A stretch of 64,000 nt of DNA from Prionace glauca (taxonomy: Eukaryota > Chordata > Chondrichthyes > Carcharhiniformes > Carcharhinidae). The DNA lies in contig CM075760.1 in assembly GCA_037974335.1 (NCBI GenBank), positions 32,745,609-32,809,608 of the forward strand. Reading direction: 5' to 3'. Under the pieces are notes generated by a model, which saw only the letters and a list, made by a program, of their open reading frames with translations, did not search any database and had not been told where the DNA came from. The position numbers and the translations under genes are program-made. Positions 10,402 to 21,820 of this stretch are shown here, in pieces (the first letter of the stretch is position 1; every line of letters begins with the position of its first letter).

Positions 10402-10416
10402 CCACCAGAGGGTGCT
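10402..10416 (+). promoter_or_regulatory. CTCF-like motif next to psi-V6
   Basis: CCACCAGAGGGTGCT fits the CTCF core well. It lies 24 bp beyond the V6 nonamer. The inverted counterpart near 26350 (GCTGCCACCAGACGGAGC on the minus strand) is more diverged. Confidence 0.35.
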
Positions 10417-11187
10417 CTTGCACCGTTAAACAGAAAGAATAATTCACCCTCCACTCAGAGAGACGCAGGTGCCTTCCTGAAATATCAGAACAAAACACAA
10501 CCTCAACAAGAGATAAGGAACATTTGAGGAATTGCATTGGTTAATTTCAACTCGCAGTTGGACTATCGCAGACCTTCTTAAATGTATTTGATCTCTTTGG
10601 TTTAGTAATTGTCATTTGATCCAGTTCCGGTGTCTGTCTAATATTCAGCAACTCAATCCCCATCAGATTTTGAAGCCTTTTTCCGGCGACCTGTGGTCTG
10701 GATTTATTTGATCCGACAAGAGTTTTGCAGCTTCAGAGGAAGTGTATACTCAATGAAGAGATTTCACAAGGAAGCGACTGTGATCTTTAAAACAAACATT
10801 GAGAATAGAATTCCCCGAATGACCAGTGAACTACAGAATGTTTCCTTCCTGCTGGAGTGTTTTTGTTACTATGAGCAAGCCGGAATTTGCAGCCGCCAAT
10901 TTACAGAGCAGGGTTTCGTTTCCACAATCCCATCTGGAAAAGGGCAACCGTTCCCCTATCGAGGTGGTGAAAGCTCGAGGTGTTTCCTTAAATATCAGCC
11001 AACTCACCACTGAGTGATCTCACAGACTCAAAGAGGCACGATGACTGAAGTGGCCGGATATTGGAAACACTTGGGTGAAGGCTGATCCCAGGTTAATGAG
11101 GATTCTTGCCTGGCTGACTGTTACATTGTGGCTGCATCTGCCCACGATTCTGTGCAGCAGACACGGTTTCAACCGATAGTTCAAGGC

Positions 11188-11520
11188 AGGTTTTGTACAT
11201 CAGTCAGACTGATTTCCATGACGATGAGACTGAAAGCGCAGTGATACACGGCAGCGTCAGTCAGCTGCGGACCAGAGATAGTCAAACTGGTGAATTTACT
11301 CGACGTCTGAAGGCCTCCAGGGAAACGGCTTTCAACAAGATTTGTTATATCTTCAACAAATATCTAATTTTTCCTCAATATAAATAGACGCTGTTTCTCT
11401 GAGTGTTGCCGGTATTAGGATAAAATGTAGTTGATCATTGTAATATCATAGGTACAGGTTAAACTCAATGTTTCTTCTTCCGTCTTTCATCCTGAGGATA
11501 GCGACAGAGTGACAGAATCT
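11188..11520 (-). pseudogene. V-segment pseudogene, family V7 (copy a)
   Basis: On the minus strand the frame shows EEETLSLTCTYD with the first Cys, then a framework 2 in which Trp is replaced by a stop (S*YRQHSEKQ), a disrupted CDR2, and a framework 3 KFTSLTISGPQLTDAAVYHC with the second Cys. A degenerate heptamer CATCGTC (11220-11226), 23-bp spacer and nonamer ACAAAACCT (11188-11196) follow. Broken by at least one stop and a shifted segment. The inverted homologue at 24240-24562 has a far better heptamer but a worse body. Confidence 0.78.
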
Positions 11521-12186
11521 CCATGACTCAGATCTGAAAAACCTGCTCAAACAGAAATAAATCAGACCGACTGAATACTTAAAATTTCATTTTAAATCAC
11601 GTTTGTAACATTAAAGTAAATATGAAATGTGTTTGGTTCACAATTACTTGTTATGAATATTATCCAAACAGCCCAAATGTTGAGCATTTCCTTTGCCTGC
11701 TCTGTAAAAGGGGAATTAGATATTTGAAATCATCCGTTTCAAACTTCACCCTGTCTCTTTTGCCTCGGGATGCTCTCACTGCATTTCCCGGTGTCCGCGG
11801 TGGTGCTGTGGGGTTAGTAGCTGGTGAGCCGGCAGCCAGTGAATGGATTCACCCTGAGCTGGGTTCAGTCAATGTTCTGATAGGGAGAATGGTTTCCTAG
11901 TTAGACACGTGGGACGAGATTGGTAACCGGAAACATGGGGTTGCCGATGGGGTTTATTTATTCCGGTTTCAATTCTCCATCTCTGATTCCAGTAGAATCG
12001 ACATCCGTGAGCGGATAAAGCTCGAGTCTCAGCTTCTTTCATCAGCTCAACAGAGAGACCCCACAGTTAGAACTGGAGCGGGTTTTTGGCTCCTTGTTAT
12101 TTCGTGTGAATATTATACACATATCCTAATTCTAAACTGAACTCCTTGGACAATTGCTTGAGCAGGAATTTCATATGATCTGAAAA
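11521..12186. other. 5' flank of V5b; no gene seen
   Basis: The sequence is conserved in inverted orientation at about 23640-24240 upstream of V5c. No separate leader exon with a splice donor was found in the 200 bp before the V5b start, which supports the single-exon reading of V5. Confidence 0.5.
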
Positions 12187-12519
12187 ATGCTCCGAATTTA
12201 CAGATTCTCTTTGCTGCTTTTCACTCTGATCTTCACGGGAGTGACTGGAGCAGATGAGGTGATGCAGCTCCCTCGGTGGGAGGTTGTCAGCGAAGAGGAA
12301 ACCATATCCATCAACTGCACCACCACCACTACGTTTAACAGCTTGTCTTGGTACAGACAGTCCCCGAATCAGCCACCCCAGCATCTGGTGATGGCCAAAA
12401 GAGAGACCGATCAAAGCGAGAGGATCACTGCCTCAATCGGGGGAGGCTCCAAATTCAGTGCCCTGACTGTGAGAGACGCCAGAGTTACAGATACCGCCAC
12501 CTATCTCTGTGCCGTGAGC
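12187..12519 (+). CDS. T-cell receptor V segment, family V5 (copy b), apparently single-exon
   Basis: An uninterrupted frame starts MLRIYRFSLLLFTLIFTGVT, a classical signal peptide with a basic n-region and hydrophobic core. It runs straight into the domain: first Cys in ISINCTTTT, Trp in LSWYRQ, framework 3 with DTATYLCAVS. There is no intron between leader and V exon, unlike V2 (564 bp) and V3 (85 bp). The inverted copy V5c keeps the same arrangement. The caution is that a polypyrimidine tract can mimic a leader: the only usable acceptor (CAG before ATGAGG) would leave no leader part 2, and no upstream leader exon is seen. Likely functional, with a consensus recombination signal. Confidence 0.88.
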
Positions 12520-12558
12520 CACAGTGTAACAAACACGGGGGGGTCCCATACAAAAACC
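12520..12558 (+). other. V recombination signal of V5b (23-bp spacer)
   Basis: Heptamer CACAGTG (12520-12526), spacer 12527-12549 including a run of seven G, nonamer ACAAAAACC (12550-12558). Confidence 0.95.
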
Positions 12559-15074
12559 TGCATCGACTGTGAGAGACACTCTGTGTGTCTGCAATGTCGG
12601 CAGAGTGAGTGATGGGATTATTTTAAAATAATCAAAAAAGGAAATGAGTGCAACTGAAAACAAAATATAGAATCTAATTATTAAAATTCCGTCAGGAATG
12701 AAGAGAGTTGAAAACAGAAATGGTGAAGAGGAAAGAGGGAGCATGTAAACTGAACTGAGTGATTGGAAAACAGGACAGAGGAAATTTCAGTTATTGTCAG
12801 AGGAGTGGACAGAAAATGAGGAAAGTGTTGAAATAGAGATCGAGATTGGAAAGTACCGAGTGTACTAGACAGAGTAAAAATCAGATAATATGATAAATAA
12901 AGAGGGGGTGGCTCCGTGATATTATCGCGAAACTATTAATCCAGAAACTCAGTTCGTGTTGGGGAGAGCCGGAATTCAGAATTTACTGATGACCATGAAA
13001 CCATTGTCTGAAAAGTCATCTGATTCACTCATGTCCTTTCGGGAAGGAAATCTGCCGCCCTTACCTGGTCTGGTCTACATGTGATTCCAGAGCCACAGCA
13101 ATGTGGTTGACTCTCAACTGCCCTCGAAGGGCAAATAAGGATGGGCGATAAATGCTGGCCAGCCAGCGACGGCTAAGTCCCACTGGTAACTAATGTTTAG
13201 TATTTACGAGATATTTAAACGGCTGAATTTTCTGAAACATATCTCCTAAAACTCGGGCACTGGAAACTGCCCCATTGATAAATTTGTACTTTGCTCGTTA
13301 TCTCAACATTGAAAGTTTCAGAACTTCCGTCAGGGGGCGCACTGGTTACTAACTCTTCGCTGTTCTGAATTGAAAATATGAAGAAATAACAGCAGCATTG
13401 TCAGCTGTCTTTGCTGCTGTCGCTCTGACCCATACTGACTGCCTTCTGTTATTGGGCATGTTATTCTCTCGTCCGGGGTTTGTTGGACCTGCCGCGCAGT
13501 GGGAGGGGCAATTTCTGCCCCAAAAGTGGGTGTTTCCGTCTGCAGAGTTACAGACACAGCATGCGTCATATGATACAGACTCTCTCTGAACCTGTTCATT
13601 CTATTGCTTAAAATTGGGTATCTCCTTCTCAGGAGAACTCCCACCCCATCCACCCACCAGCGTCCAACCCACCCTATCGCTATAAAATAAATCAAATAAT
13701 GCAACAATTTATGGACTGAATATGATAAATGCGGGAAACCAAATCTCCCCATCTGGCGGGATTGTTCAGACAGGTGAATGAATGCAATTCTGTAACTAAC
13801 AGACATACAACTCAGTTCATGAAAAGGCTGCCTCTGTTTAACCCATAGCAAAACAAAAACTAGAGGAAATGAGCCAGAAAATAAGAAGTAATTATTATTT
13901 TACTGAATCAAAGGAGAGAAAGGACTCGGGTCAGAAGGAGAAGAAGCTGCCAATGACATTAAACATATCAATAATCAAATATTTACTCACAACACAGATT
14001 TCAGAAAGCAAGGCTACAAGTCTAACGCTGAACACACCATTCTCGCGAGCACAGTTCGCAACACTTGGATCAGTTTATTGATTCTTCGTTCGTTTCGTGT
14101 TAACCTCAGAGAGTGTGTGTGAGAGATTGGGAAAGATAGAGTTGGGTTGAGAATGTGCAGTGCTGAGCGGGAGACTCTTTCCTCTTTCAGTGTTAACCTG
14201 ACAGACAGTGTGTGAGACACTGGAAAACGTGGAGTTGGGATAAGGAAGCACAGTGTTGAGGGGAGTGCCACTTGATCAACTGGGGCATTTTCACCCCCAC
14301 ACCGGACAGAGCAGAATCTCTGTTCAGAAGTGGTTGGCAGACATCTACCCGATCAATTCAAGTTTGGAAAAGGTTAAAAAGAAACAGAATTAATCCGGCT
14401 GGTCTCGCAGGGGGTGAATGGATGGCAGCATTTCAGGCTAACTCTATGAAAGTGGAGGGAGCGATGAGAAGACTTGTGTTTTGAGCAGACGATGTTAGAA
14501 ATTGCGATGATCCATGTCAATCTGTAATGGAGACATAATGTATTTCGAAGATTTACGAAGATATTTAATATTTGGGCAGTAAACGGAATGAGAAATATAT
14601 ATATAATCAATATAGAAAGCAAGCTGTTCGTTAGGAATAAGTGGATACCCTTCAACAGAGACAGTACGCGGGCAATGGGCCGAATGGCGTCTGTTTGTTC
14701 TTTAAGACTCTATAATTCTCAGACGATGAACTGCTCTGTTCATTTAGAAGGACAACAGAGCACAGCCGTTGTGAAACAATGTACTCTGCTGCTGCACACA
14801 GGGTGCAGAGAGGGCCGGGGGGTCATTGACGGTTCAAGTGGACAATGGTTTGAGAAACAGCCAATCTCTCAGTGGCACCGTGAGCAACGTCAGAGACCGA
14901 CATCCCATAATAGTCCAATCGGTGACAATGTGGACCCTCAGTCTCACATTGAAGGGGGGAATGGAAAACTCTCGCCTCTCCTTTCCCTTCCCACATTTCA
15001 GAGTCCAGGCCCCGGCTGCAAGTCCCAGTCTGAAAATCAGACCCGGATTGATCTTCTTGTGCACCTTTATTATC
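12559..15074. other. Intergenic between V5b and Vx relic b; no gene seen
   Basis: Duplicate of 175-2677. It carries the same short interspersed repeat (about 13024-13195) and the same CTCF-like motif (13329-13345). The open frame at 13330-13851 (-) mirrors 933-1454 and has no recognisable domain. Confidence 0.6.
13329..13345 (+). promoter_or_regulatory. CTCF-like motif between V segments (copy b)
   Basis: Identical to the motif at 932-948: GTCAGGGGGCGCACTGG. Confidence 0.4.
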
Positions 15075-15602
15075 ATGAAGCAACCCCCTCCCACTGCCCC
15101 CCTCCCACTGCCCCCCTCCCAACCAAATACCTGTTTCCTCTTGGAGCTCTGACCCTGCTGCTATTGTGTGAGTTGATTTTTCTAATCAGATCTGTTGTTT
15201 TTAACAATTTCTTCACACCATGTAGTTTGTGAGTGATCTTTGTTCATAGCCGGTCAGTGTCATAGAACATAGAACATTCCAGCGCAGTACAGGCCCTTTG
15301 GCCCTCGATGTTGTGCCGACCAGTGGAACCAATCTAATGACCCTCTAACCTGAACTATTCCAAAGTTACCCATATGCCCATCCACTGACCATTTGAACGC
15401 CCTTAAAGTTGGCGAGTCCACAACTGCTGCAGGCAGGGCATTGCATACCCTTACTACCCTCTGAGTGAAGAACTACCCTCGGAGTAAAGAGCGTCAGAGC
15501 TCCCAACATGAGCAGGCTGGTTCGACCGGGTTGAACCTAGCAGTCGGCGCTCCGTTTTTACAAACGACACCATATCCTGGTACAGACAGAACTCCCATTC
15601 GC
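15075..15602 (+). pseudogene. V-segment relic, family Vx (copy b)
   Basis: Same structure as 2678-3215. The leader-like exon 15075-15167 (93 bp) carries a C-rich expansion different in length and sequence from copy a (CCCTCCCACTGCCCC repeated). The V exon is split by the same LINE tail (15261-15483), framework 2 DTISWYRQN is retained, and the exon is truncated by the same SINE-like fragment. Confidence 0.8.
15261..15483 (-). mobile_element. CR1-like LINE 3' end in Vx relic b
   Basis: Duplicate of the insertion at 2874-3096. Confidence 0.8.
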
Positions 15603-16396
15603 CTGATAAAGGGGCAGCGCTCCGAAAGCTAGTGGTTTGTGCTACCAAATAAATCTATTGGACTTTAATTTGGTGTTATGAGACTTCAAACACTGACAGG
15701 GACTACTTTGTTTTGTATCGGTATTGCTATATCAAACAATATCGATATAAAATGTTCTGGTTGCAAGTAACATGATGGACTTAAAACACGTTTTATTATT
15801 TATCACAATGAAACTTGCAGATTAATCAGTTGTTGAATGGGGAGGCAAGATATATTTCCCTGTCTGAAAGAGGATTTCATAAACTACAAAGTTACAAAGT
15901 GAGGGAACATGAAATGGAAATATCGCAGCCCATTCATTATTCCATCCCCTGTTATGAAGTAGATGTTTCAGCTAAACATTTATCCTCTCCCGTATCATAG
16001 CTGCTATCCCAAACATGATTGAAAACAAACCATTATGTTGCTGTAAGGATGAATGCTGTCATTCTCCATGAGGAAACAGAGCCATCAAGACTCAGGGGAC
16101 CGGTCGTTGCCTGAAATGACGGCTGAAGAGGAATGTAATCCTTTGTACTGGGATGACCAAATTCACTTTTGTGCTATTGTCCTTCCGCCAAGAGGCCGAA
16201 TTGGAAATGAATGAACTGTGAGTTCATTGCTTGAATTGGAGATCAAAGGAGCTTGAAACCAATTGGATGTTATCTGATGATGTTTTCAGTAGTGAACCAA
16301 TCAACGTCGGCCCGGATATGACTCAACCTCTTCCCAGCTCTTGACTAAAACACTTCAACACATTCTGGTCAAATCCGCTTCCAGCTCTCTGCAAAC

Positions 16397-17319
16397 ATGT
16401 CTCCTGTTACTTTATATGTATTCATCATAGCGACTGTTCTTTTAATCGGTAGGTTCACAAATTGCTCAATTCCGTGTTATACATCATTACCACATAATAT
16501 ATTCTGTCAGGCGGTTCGCTCAATGAAAGTGGGAGTGGCTGGGTTATCAGGGAATGGATTGATCACAACATCGAAAAATTATCAGGATCTCGCTGGTCTC
16601 AACGCTGAGCATTGTTGGGATTAGGCACAATTCCCTCTTGGAATGAGAATGAGTTGGGCTCAGATTGAAGCTCCTCTGATACCAGTGGATGAGTTTGGCA
16701 AACACCACATTTCAAACAGACAGACCGTGAGCTGTTTCCAGTTATAGGGACTGAAGGCGAGGAACTGATCTCTTTAGAAAGAACAGAATGTTTATGGTGG
16801 AAGTTTTATTTAAACGCTACAAACACCTCCTCTTTCCAGCGGCTGAACTGTGAAATATATATGTTGTTGTGCTGTGTGATTTCTTTCTGAGATTATTGTT
16901 CAAGAATACGGCAGATTCTGGGGGTGAGGGATGGGGTTGGGGGGTTCGGGGTGGGGTTGGGGGCAGGGTGAAATCGCATTGTTTAGTTTAATATTTCTTT
17001 GCGTTCTTACAGGACATTGTGGAGGAGATTCTGTTTCACAGACACCGGCTGCAGTCACCGTCACTGAAGGAGATGTTGTTCAGTTACTCTGTAATTACAC
17101 AGCTACAAGTACTGGCAATCTTTATTTATTCTGGTACCGACAGCATTCCAGCGGGTCCATGGAGTTTCTGCTGAAGAGATATAGATACAGCGACAAAACA
17201 GAGACATCGCCAGGGGACCGTTTTTCAGCGGAGCTCAATGAAACAACCCGCACCGTCCCGCTGCAAGTGTCTAAAACAGAGCTGACAGACTCCGGGGTGT
17301 ATTACTGCGCACTGAGACC
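16397..17319 (+). CDS. T-cell receptor V segment, family V2 (copy b)
   Basis: Leader exon 16397-16448, intron 16449-17012, V exon 17013-17319, all splice signals conserved. The domain is as in copy a: first Cys in VVQLLCNYT, LFWYRQ, second Cys in DSGVYYCALR. Compared with copy a, one leader residue (Thr to Ile), two framework 3 residues (Thr to Ser, Glu to Lys) and the first CDR3 residue (Ser to Arg) differ; the two other exon changes are silent. Looks functional. It stands near the centre of the inverted duplication, facing the minus-strand psi-V4b. Confidence 0.93.
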
Positions 17320-17358
17320 CACAGAGACTCAGAGCTGGGCTGAACCTGTACAAAAACT
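17320..17358 (+). other. V recombination signal of V2b (23-bp spacer)
   Basis: Heptamer CACAGAG, 23-bp spacer 17327-17349, nonamer ACAAAAACT 17350-17358; same as copy a. Confidence 0.93.
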
Positions 17359-19407
17359 CTCAGAGCCTCACGCAACGTAACGGAGCGTGAGGCAAACTTT
17401 GGATCAGAGTGAGTCTGAAATGGAACCTGAAATCGTAGCGATTTCTCATTTTTTACTGAGAATATTTTTATGAATAACAAATATATTGCAAAATTAAAAC
17501 ACCGGGACACTTAAAAGAATGAGCTTGAGAATATTTTTGTAAATTTTAATGTCCCGAAGTGTTTTATGTAATAAACACAGCAGCTATTTTTGGACTCACA
17601 ATGATATTATTTCATTCAGTAATATTGTAGTGCTCTGGCTGTGTCAGTCATTGTGATTGGTGAACACATTCCGAACAGGATGTTTCTCTTGCTCTTTTTG
17701 GAAACAGTGACCATGTGGCACCTCCACCTGAGAGGGAAGACGGTACCCCAGATTTAACAGGTCATCGAGAGGCTGAGAGCTCTGACGGTGCACCATTTCT
17801 AAACACTGCGCTGTCTCCTCGGTAAATTCCCGGAGTGTTGTTCCGGATAGACTGCCGGTTTCTCCTGGAGGGGAAAGAATCTCTGAAGGGACTGAAGACA
17901 GAATCCGGGAAGTCCCAGTGCGTGGTGACCATTCATTAACCTATTCTGGAAAAAAAACTGAAGTAACGAAAATGAAATTGAAACTAAACATTATTGGTTC
18001 CCGTGGAATCAGGAAGGCAATGAACGCAACCTGTGCAAACAGGTATCCCTCGAAAAAAGAGATCGTACTTTTAATGATGTAGCGCCTTTCACAGACTCCA
18101 GAGGTCAAATGGGACTTGCGAACCTAAGGAATTTCGTTTTCAGTGTAGAACATAGAACATTATAGTGAAGTACCGGCCCTTCCGCCCTCAATGTTGCGCC
18201 GGCCAGTGGGACCAATCTAATGACCCTCTAACCTAAACTATTCCAATGTTATCCATATGCCTATAGCTGTGGTGATGTTACAAACTTCATCACCGCAGGA
18301 CGCAGTAAGAATTCTCAATCAGAAATTCTTATCACTCTGACCCTGGAGTAAAGGGATTGGGGAATTCAAATATGTGCCGGTTACATTGAACTTGTCGCAA
18401 ATTTGAACCAAATAATGGACACCTCTCTCTCTCTTTCTGTCTTTTCATCCATCCTCGCTCTCTTTCTGCTACATTGAGGAGCCATATTGACGGTCTATAT
18501 TGTCTTGAACGTCGAACTCAGGCTACCCAATGACATTAGGATACAACGCTCTATAGAGTTCACTCTCTAAGTCTCCTGTTCCCACCTCATCCTCCAGGCA
18601 TCATGCCTTGACGTGGCGCTAGGTGACCACAGATTTCCATTAGATTGCTCATGATTATGCCTGACAAATTACTGCAGTGGCTTTCATTACCTCCTGCAGT
18701 ATGAGTGACCAGGAACCTGTTCTGTTCTCACCACCTGTTATTAGGCATACTGGAAGAATTCAGACCCTGATATTCAACACTTGGTGACAAGGAGAACACA
18801 GCTCTGCTGCCAAAAGACCACAAAGCAATTTCGAACCCAAAGCTTCTTGTCCAGAAGACCTGCTTCAGTGTCCGGTATTCCATAATTGACATAAAAGCTA
18901 TTGCTCTAAATACACTGCGGTTTGCGGTGTTGAGGCGCGCAGATATTTCCTGTAACACCAGCTGTCACCTGTAACAGGGGGAACTGATGGTTCTACAAGG
19001 TTTAACTAAAGGGAACGTCATCAGTGAAGCAATGATCCTCTATGTTGTTCTCGAATATTGTTACATGATATCACTGGATTTATATTGCAACAGTTTATTA
19101 TGGGTTTTTTTTACATCTATGTTACTATTCTATATCTGATACGTTTGTTATTGTTTTCATTTTTCTCCATTTGCTGCTTCATATTGATACAAGATCATTT
19201 GTCTCAGTTTTATGATGAGTCAAGGAGTAATTTGTATATTTCTAATGTGGGTTTTTCCTGCAAGTTCTATTAATAGAAACATTAAAATATATTGTTTTAA
19301 TTCCATCATATAACTCGCAAGAAAAACTTGTTATATCGATATTGATTGAACTACGTTCTCTTCTAAAGACCATGGGATGTTTGTCTCCACAGTGCCCATG
19401 TCGAGTG
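17359..19407. other. Intergenic at the inverted-duplication centre; no gene seen
   Basis: Duplicate of 4972-6901. It includes a 115-bp fragment of the LINE 3' end type (GTAGAACATAGAACATTATA through CCTAAACTATTCC) at 18148-18262 that is missing from copy 1. No coding feature is recognised. Confidence 0.6.
18148..18262 (-). mobile_element. LINE tail fragment specific to duplication copy 2
   Basis: Resembles the tail at 2874-3096, shortened. It sits exactly where identity between the two duplication copies falls. Confidence 0.7.
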
Positions 19408-19726
19408 AGTTACTGTACAGGCTTTGCATCTCTCTGTTTCACAGTGCCTCAACTGCACTGTATCCACCGCAGCAGCTGACAGTTCGACCGTGTTAACACT
19501 GAGGCCGATGTATCCTTTCTCACTGCCTACGATACTTTAAACATTCCCTCAGCTGTTTCATCTCTGAATGTGGAAACGACGTTCTCTGGAGCTTGATCGG
19601 TGAATTGCCGGTACCAAAATACAAACTCATTCCCAGTAACAGTAATATTGTGATGAAGAGAGATGGTCTGTCCTTGATTTACCCGATACGTTGATATCTG
19701 AAGTGTCTTCGAGTGACAATGAACAT
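19408..19726 (-). pseudogene. V-segment pseudogene, family V4 (copy b) with recombination signal
   Basis: The V exon on the minus strand starts after TTTTGACAG at 19726. It keeps NQGQTISLHHNITV (first Cys replaced by His), FVFWYRQ and a CDR2 longer than in copy a. A stop (TAG, after MFKVS) falls in framework 3, then a frame change, and the second Cys is missing. Heptamer CACTGTG (19440-19446), 23-bp spacer, weak nonamer ACAGTAACT (19408-19416). Confidence 0.83.
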
Positions 19727-20167
19727 CTGTCAAAACAAGAACAAAATTAACATAAAGATACATACAGGGATAATTAAATAAAGCTCTTATGCATATTGGC
19801 TAAAAAAGTTAACTAACGGTCTATCCACCTATCTGTCTGTCTGCGTCTAACTGTCAACATATCTACCTCTTATCAATCTGAATATTTACCTATGTCCTTG
19901 TTGATCTATCTTTTTCTCGATTATCCATCTAGATACTTGACAGGCAGATTTTTCTGCCTTTCTCTTTAATTTGCTTGTGGAACAGCGGAACAGTTTTGTT
20001 TTTAAACTTAATACGCTTCGATACTCTGCATCTTTAAAGGCAACTTTAGGATGTTAGAACGCTATCTAGATAAAACATTAAATGTGCGAAAGTAACATTG
20101 AAGAATATTAATGGCATTTCTGGTTTGCAGAAAACTTAAAAGTGGAGCGGAGACAGGGCAGTGAACT

Positions 20168-20206
20168 GAATATTATACCAGGGGATCCGCTCTTTGTCTC
20201 ACTGTG
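20168..20206 (-). other. V recombination signal of V3b, weak nonamer
   Basis: Heptamer CACAGTG (20200-20206), 23-bp spacer (20177-20199), nonamer ATAATATTC (20168-20176), only 5 of 9 to ACAAAAACC. Confidence 0.8.
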
Positions 20207-20634
20207 TCTGCTTCGCACAGAGATACATTCCGGAGAACAGAACCGTCGTCTCATCTATAGACATGGTGTAGGAATTCTTTACTCGGTCAAAGGACTGTGT
20301 ATATCGTCCTTCTGTCACATTCCCCTCGTAAATGGAGGCGAGAATTGTTGGAGGTCCTCTCAGTGTTTGTCTGTACCAGGCTACTGTATGACCTGGAGTA
20401 ACAGAGAGCCGACACTTGAGTTCAACCCGCTCCCCTTCCCGAGATACGACCTCCTCACGATGGGAGCTCTGATCCTCACACTGAACGTCTGTGAACAGAA
20501 GAAAATCAATCTCTAACTACACGGTATGAAGGGATTGTTAAAATAATCCGTCTGAGTAAATCAATAAACTCACACAATATCAGCAGCATCAGAGCTCCAA
20601 CTGGAAGTAGCTCTTTGCGGGAATTTCTCTTCAT
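20207..20634 (-). CDS. T-cell receptor V segment, family V3 (copy b)
   Basis: Leader exon 20634-20574 begins MKRN as in copy a; the intron is 85 bp and the V exon 20488-20207 is the same length as in copy a. The exon is fully open: HREEVVSREGERVELKC, Cys present, VAWYRQ, closing MYLCAK. It has no internal ATG before the framework 3 end, so it reads as a gene only through its spliced leader. It differs from copy a at about 19 residues, more than V2 or V5 differ between copies. The heptamer is intact but the nonamer is degraded, so rearrangement may be weak. Confidence 0.87.
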
Positions 20635-21058
20635 GATTGATGAAGATACACAAGAACATCAATCAGGATCTACTCTCTAAACTGGGACTTGCAGCCGAGG
20701 CCCAGACTCTGAATGTTGGGGAGGGAGAGGAGAGGCGAGAGCTTCACATTCCCCCATTCAATGTGAGACCGAAGGGCCACACTGTCACCGATTGGATAAT
20801 TATGGGATATCGGTATCCGACGTTTCTCACGGTGCCACTCAGCAATTGGCTGTTTCTCAAACCAGAAACCACTTGAACCGTCAATGCTTCCGAGCATCTC
20901 CTTCCTCACTGTAGCAACAAAGTAAATTGTGTTGCAAGAATTGTGCTCTGGCATCTTTCTAATTGAAAAGAGCCGTGCATAATCTTGGAACCGTAAATTG
21001 TTGTAGCACTAAGAGACCATTCGGCCCATTGCTCACGTACTGTCTCAGTTGATGGGTT

Positions 21059-21820
21059 ATCCACTTATTCTTTATCGGCACTTGCATTCAATGTATCATA
21101 TATTCTTAAAATTTCCATTTGCTGGTCAAATATTTATCCACTTGTCTCTGAAAATTACTTATAGATTATCCACATTACAGTTTGGCATGAACTATCGCAA
21201 CCTCTCACAGTCGACTGCTCAAACCGCAGTCTGTTAATCGCTCCCTCCACTGCATAAAGATCAGGGGAAATGCCGCCATCCAGTCACGCATTGAGGGGCG
21301 AGCGGATTGTCTCTGCTCCTTTTCAACCTTTTCCAAACCTGCCTTGATTGGATACAAGTCTGACAATCACTTCTGAACAGAATTGCTGCTCCACAGGAAG
21401 TACCCCCATTTGCTCAATTATCCGCTGAGTATAATGCTCTCTCATTCCCTCACCATCTTTCCCAGTCTCTCTTAAACACTATCACTGAGGTTAACGCTAA
21501 AGGTCTGAAGAGTCACTGAACGGACCCATGTGTGTTTGAACTGTGTAGTCGACAATGATGTGTGCAGGCTTACATGTGACCCCTTGTGTTCTGAAACCTG
21601 CTTCTTGTAAATAACCCTCGGAGTCTGTATCTGTTTAATACCATCTGTAGCTGGTTCTCCATGTTTTTTTTTTGTTTTAATGTTTATTTATCGGTGTTAC
21701 AAGGAGGATTACATTAATACTGCAATGAAGTTTATTTGAAAATGCTTTAGGCGGGATCATGAGCAAAGCCCAAATTTATCAATAGAGCGATTTCCAATGG
21801 TTGCTCTTTCGGTGACACAT
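21059..21820. other. Intergenic right arm; SINE fragment only
   Basis: Diverged inverted copy of about 13260-14650. A minus-strand SINE tail fragment (TTACATTAATACTGCAATGA and flanks, about 21677-21745) is inserted. No gene is recognised. Confidence 0.55.

Larger units (their letters stand above)
10300..15650 (+). repeat. Large inverted duplication, left arm (approximate limits)
   Basis: Read on the plus strand, this arm contains psi-V6, psi-V7 (minus), V5b and the Vx relic. It matches 20170-26440 read on the minus strand, in the same order, with clearly diverged sequence (about 70-85% by eye). Later LINE and SINE insertions, mostly in the right arm, interrupt the match. The spacer of about 4.5 kb holds V2b and psi-V4b. 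Confidence 0.8.
12384..21058 (+). repeat. Tandem duplication, copy 2
   Basis: Second copy of 1-8527. It differs mainly by a 115-bp repeat insertion at about 18148-18262, which is absent at the matching site near 5762, and by higher divergence downstream of that point. Confidence 0.93.
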
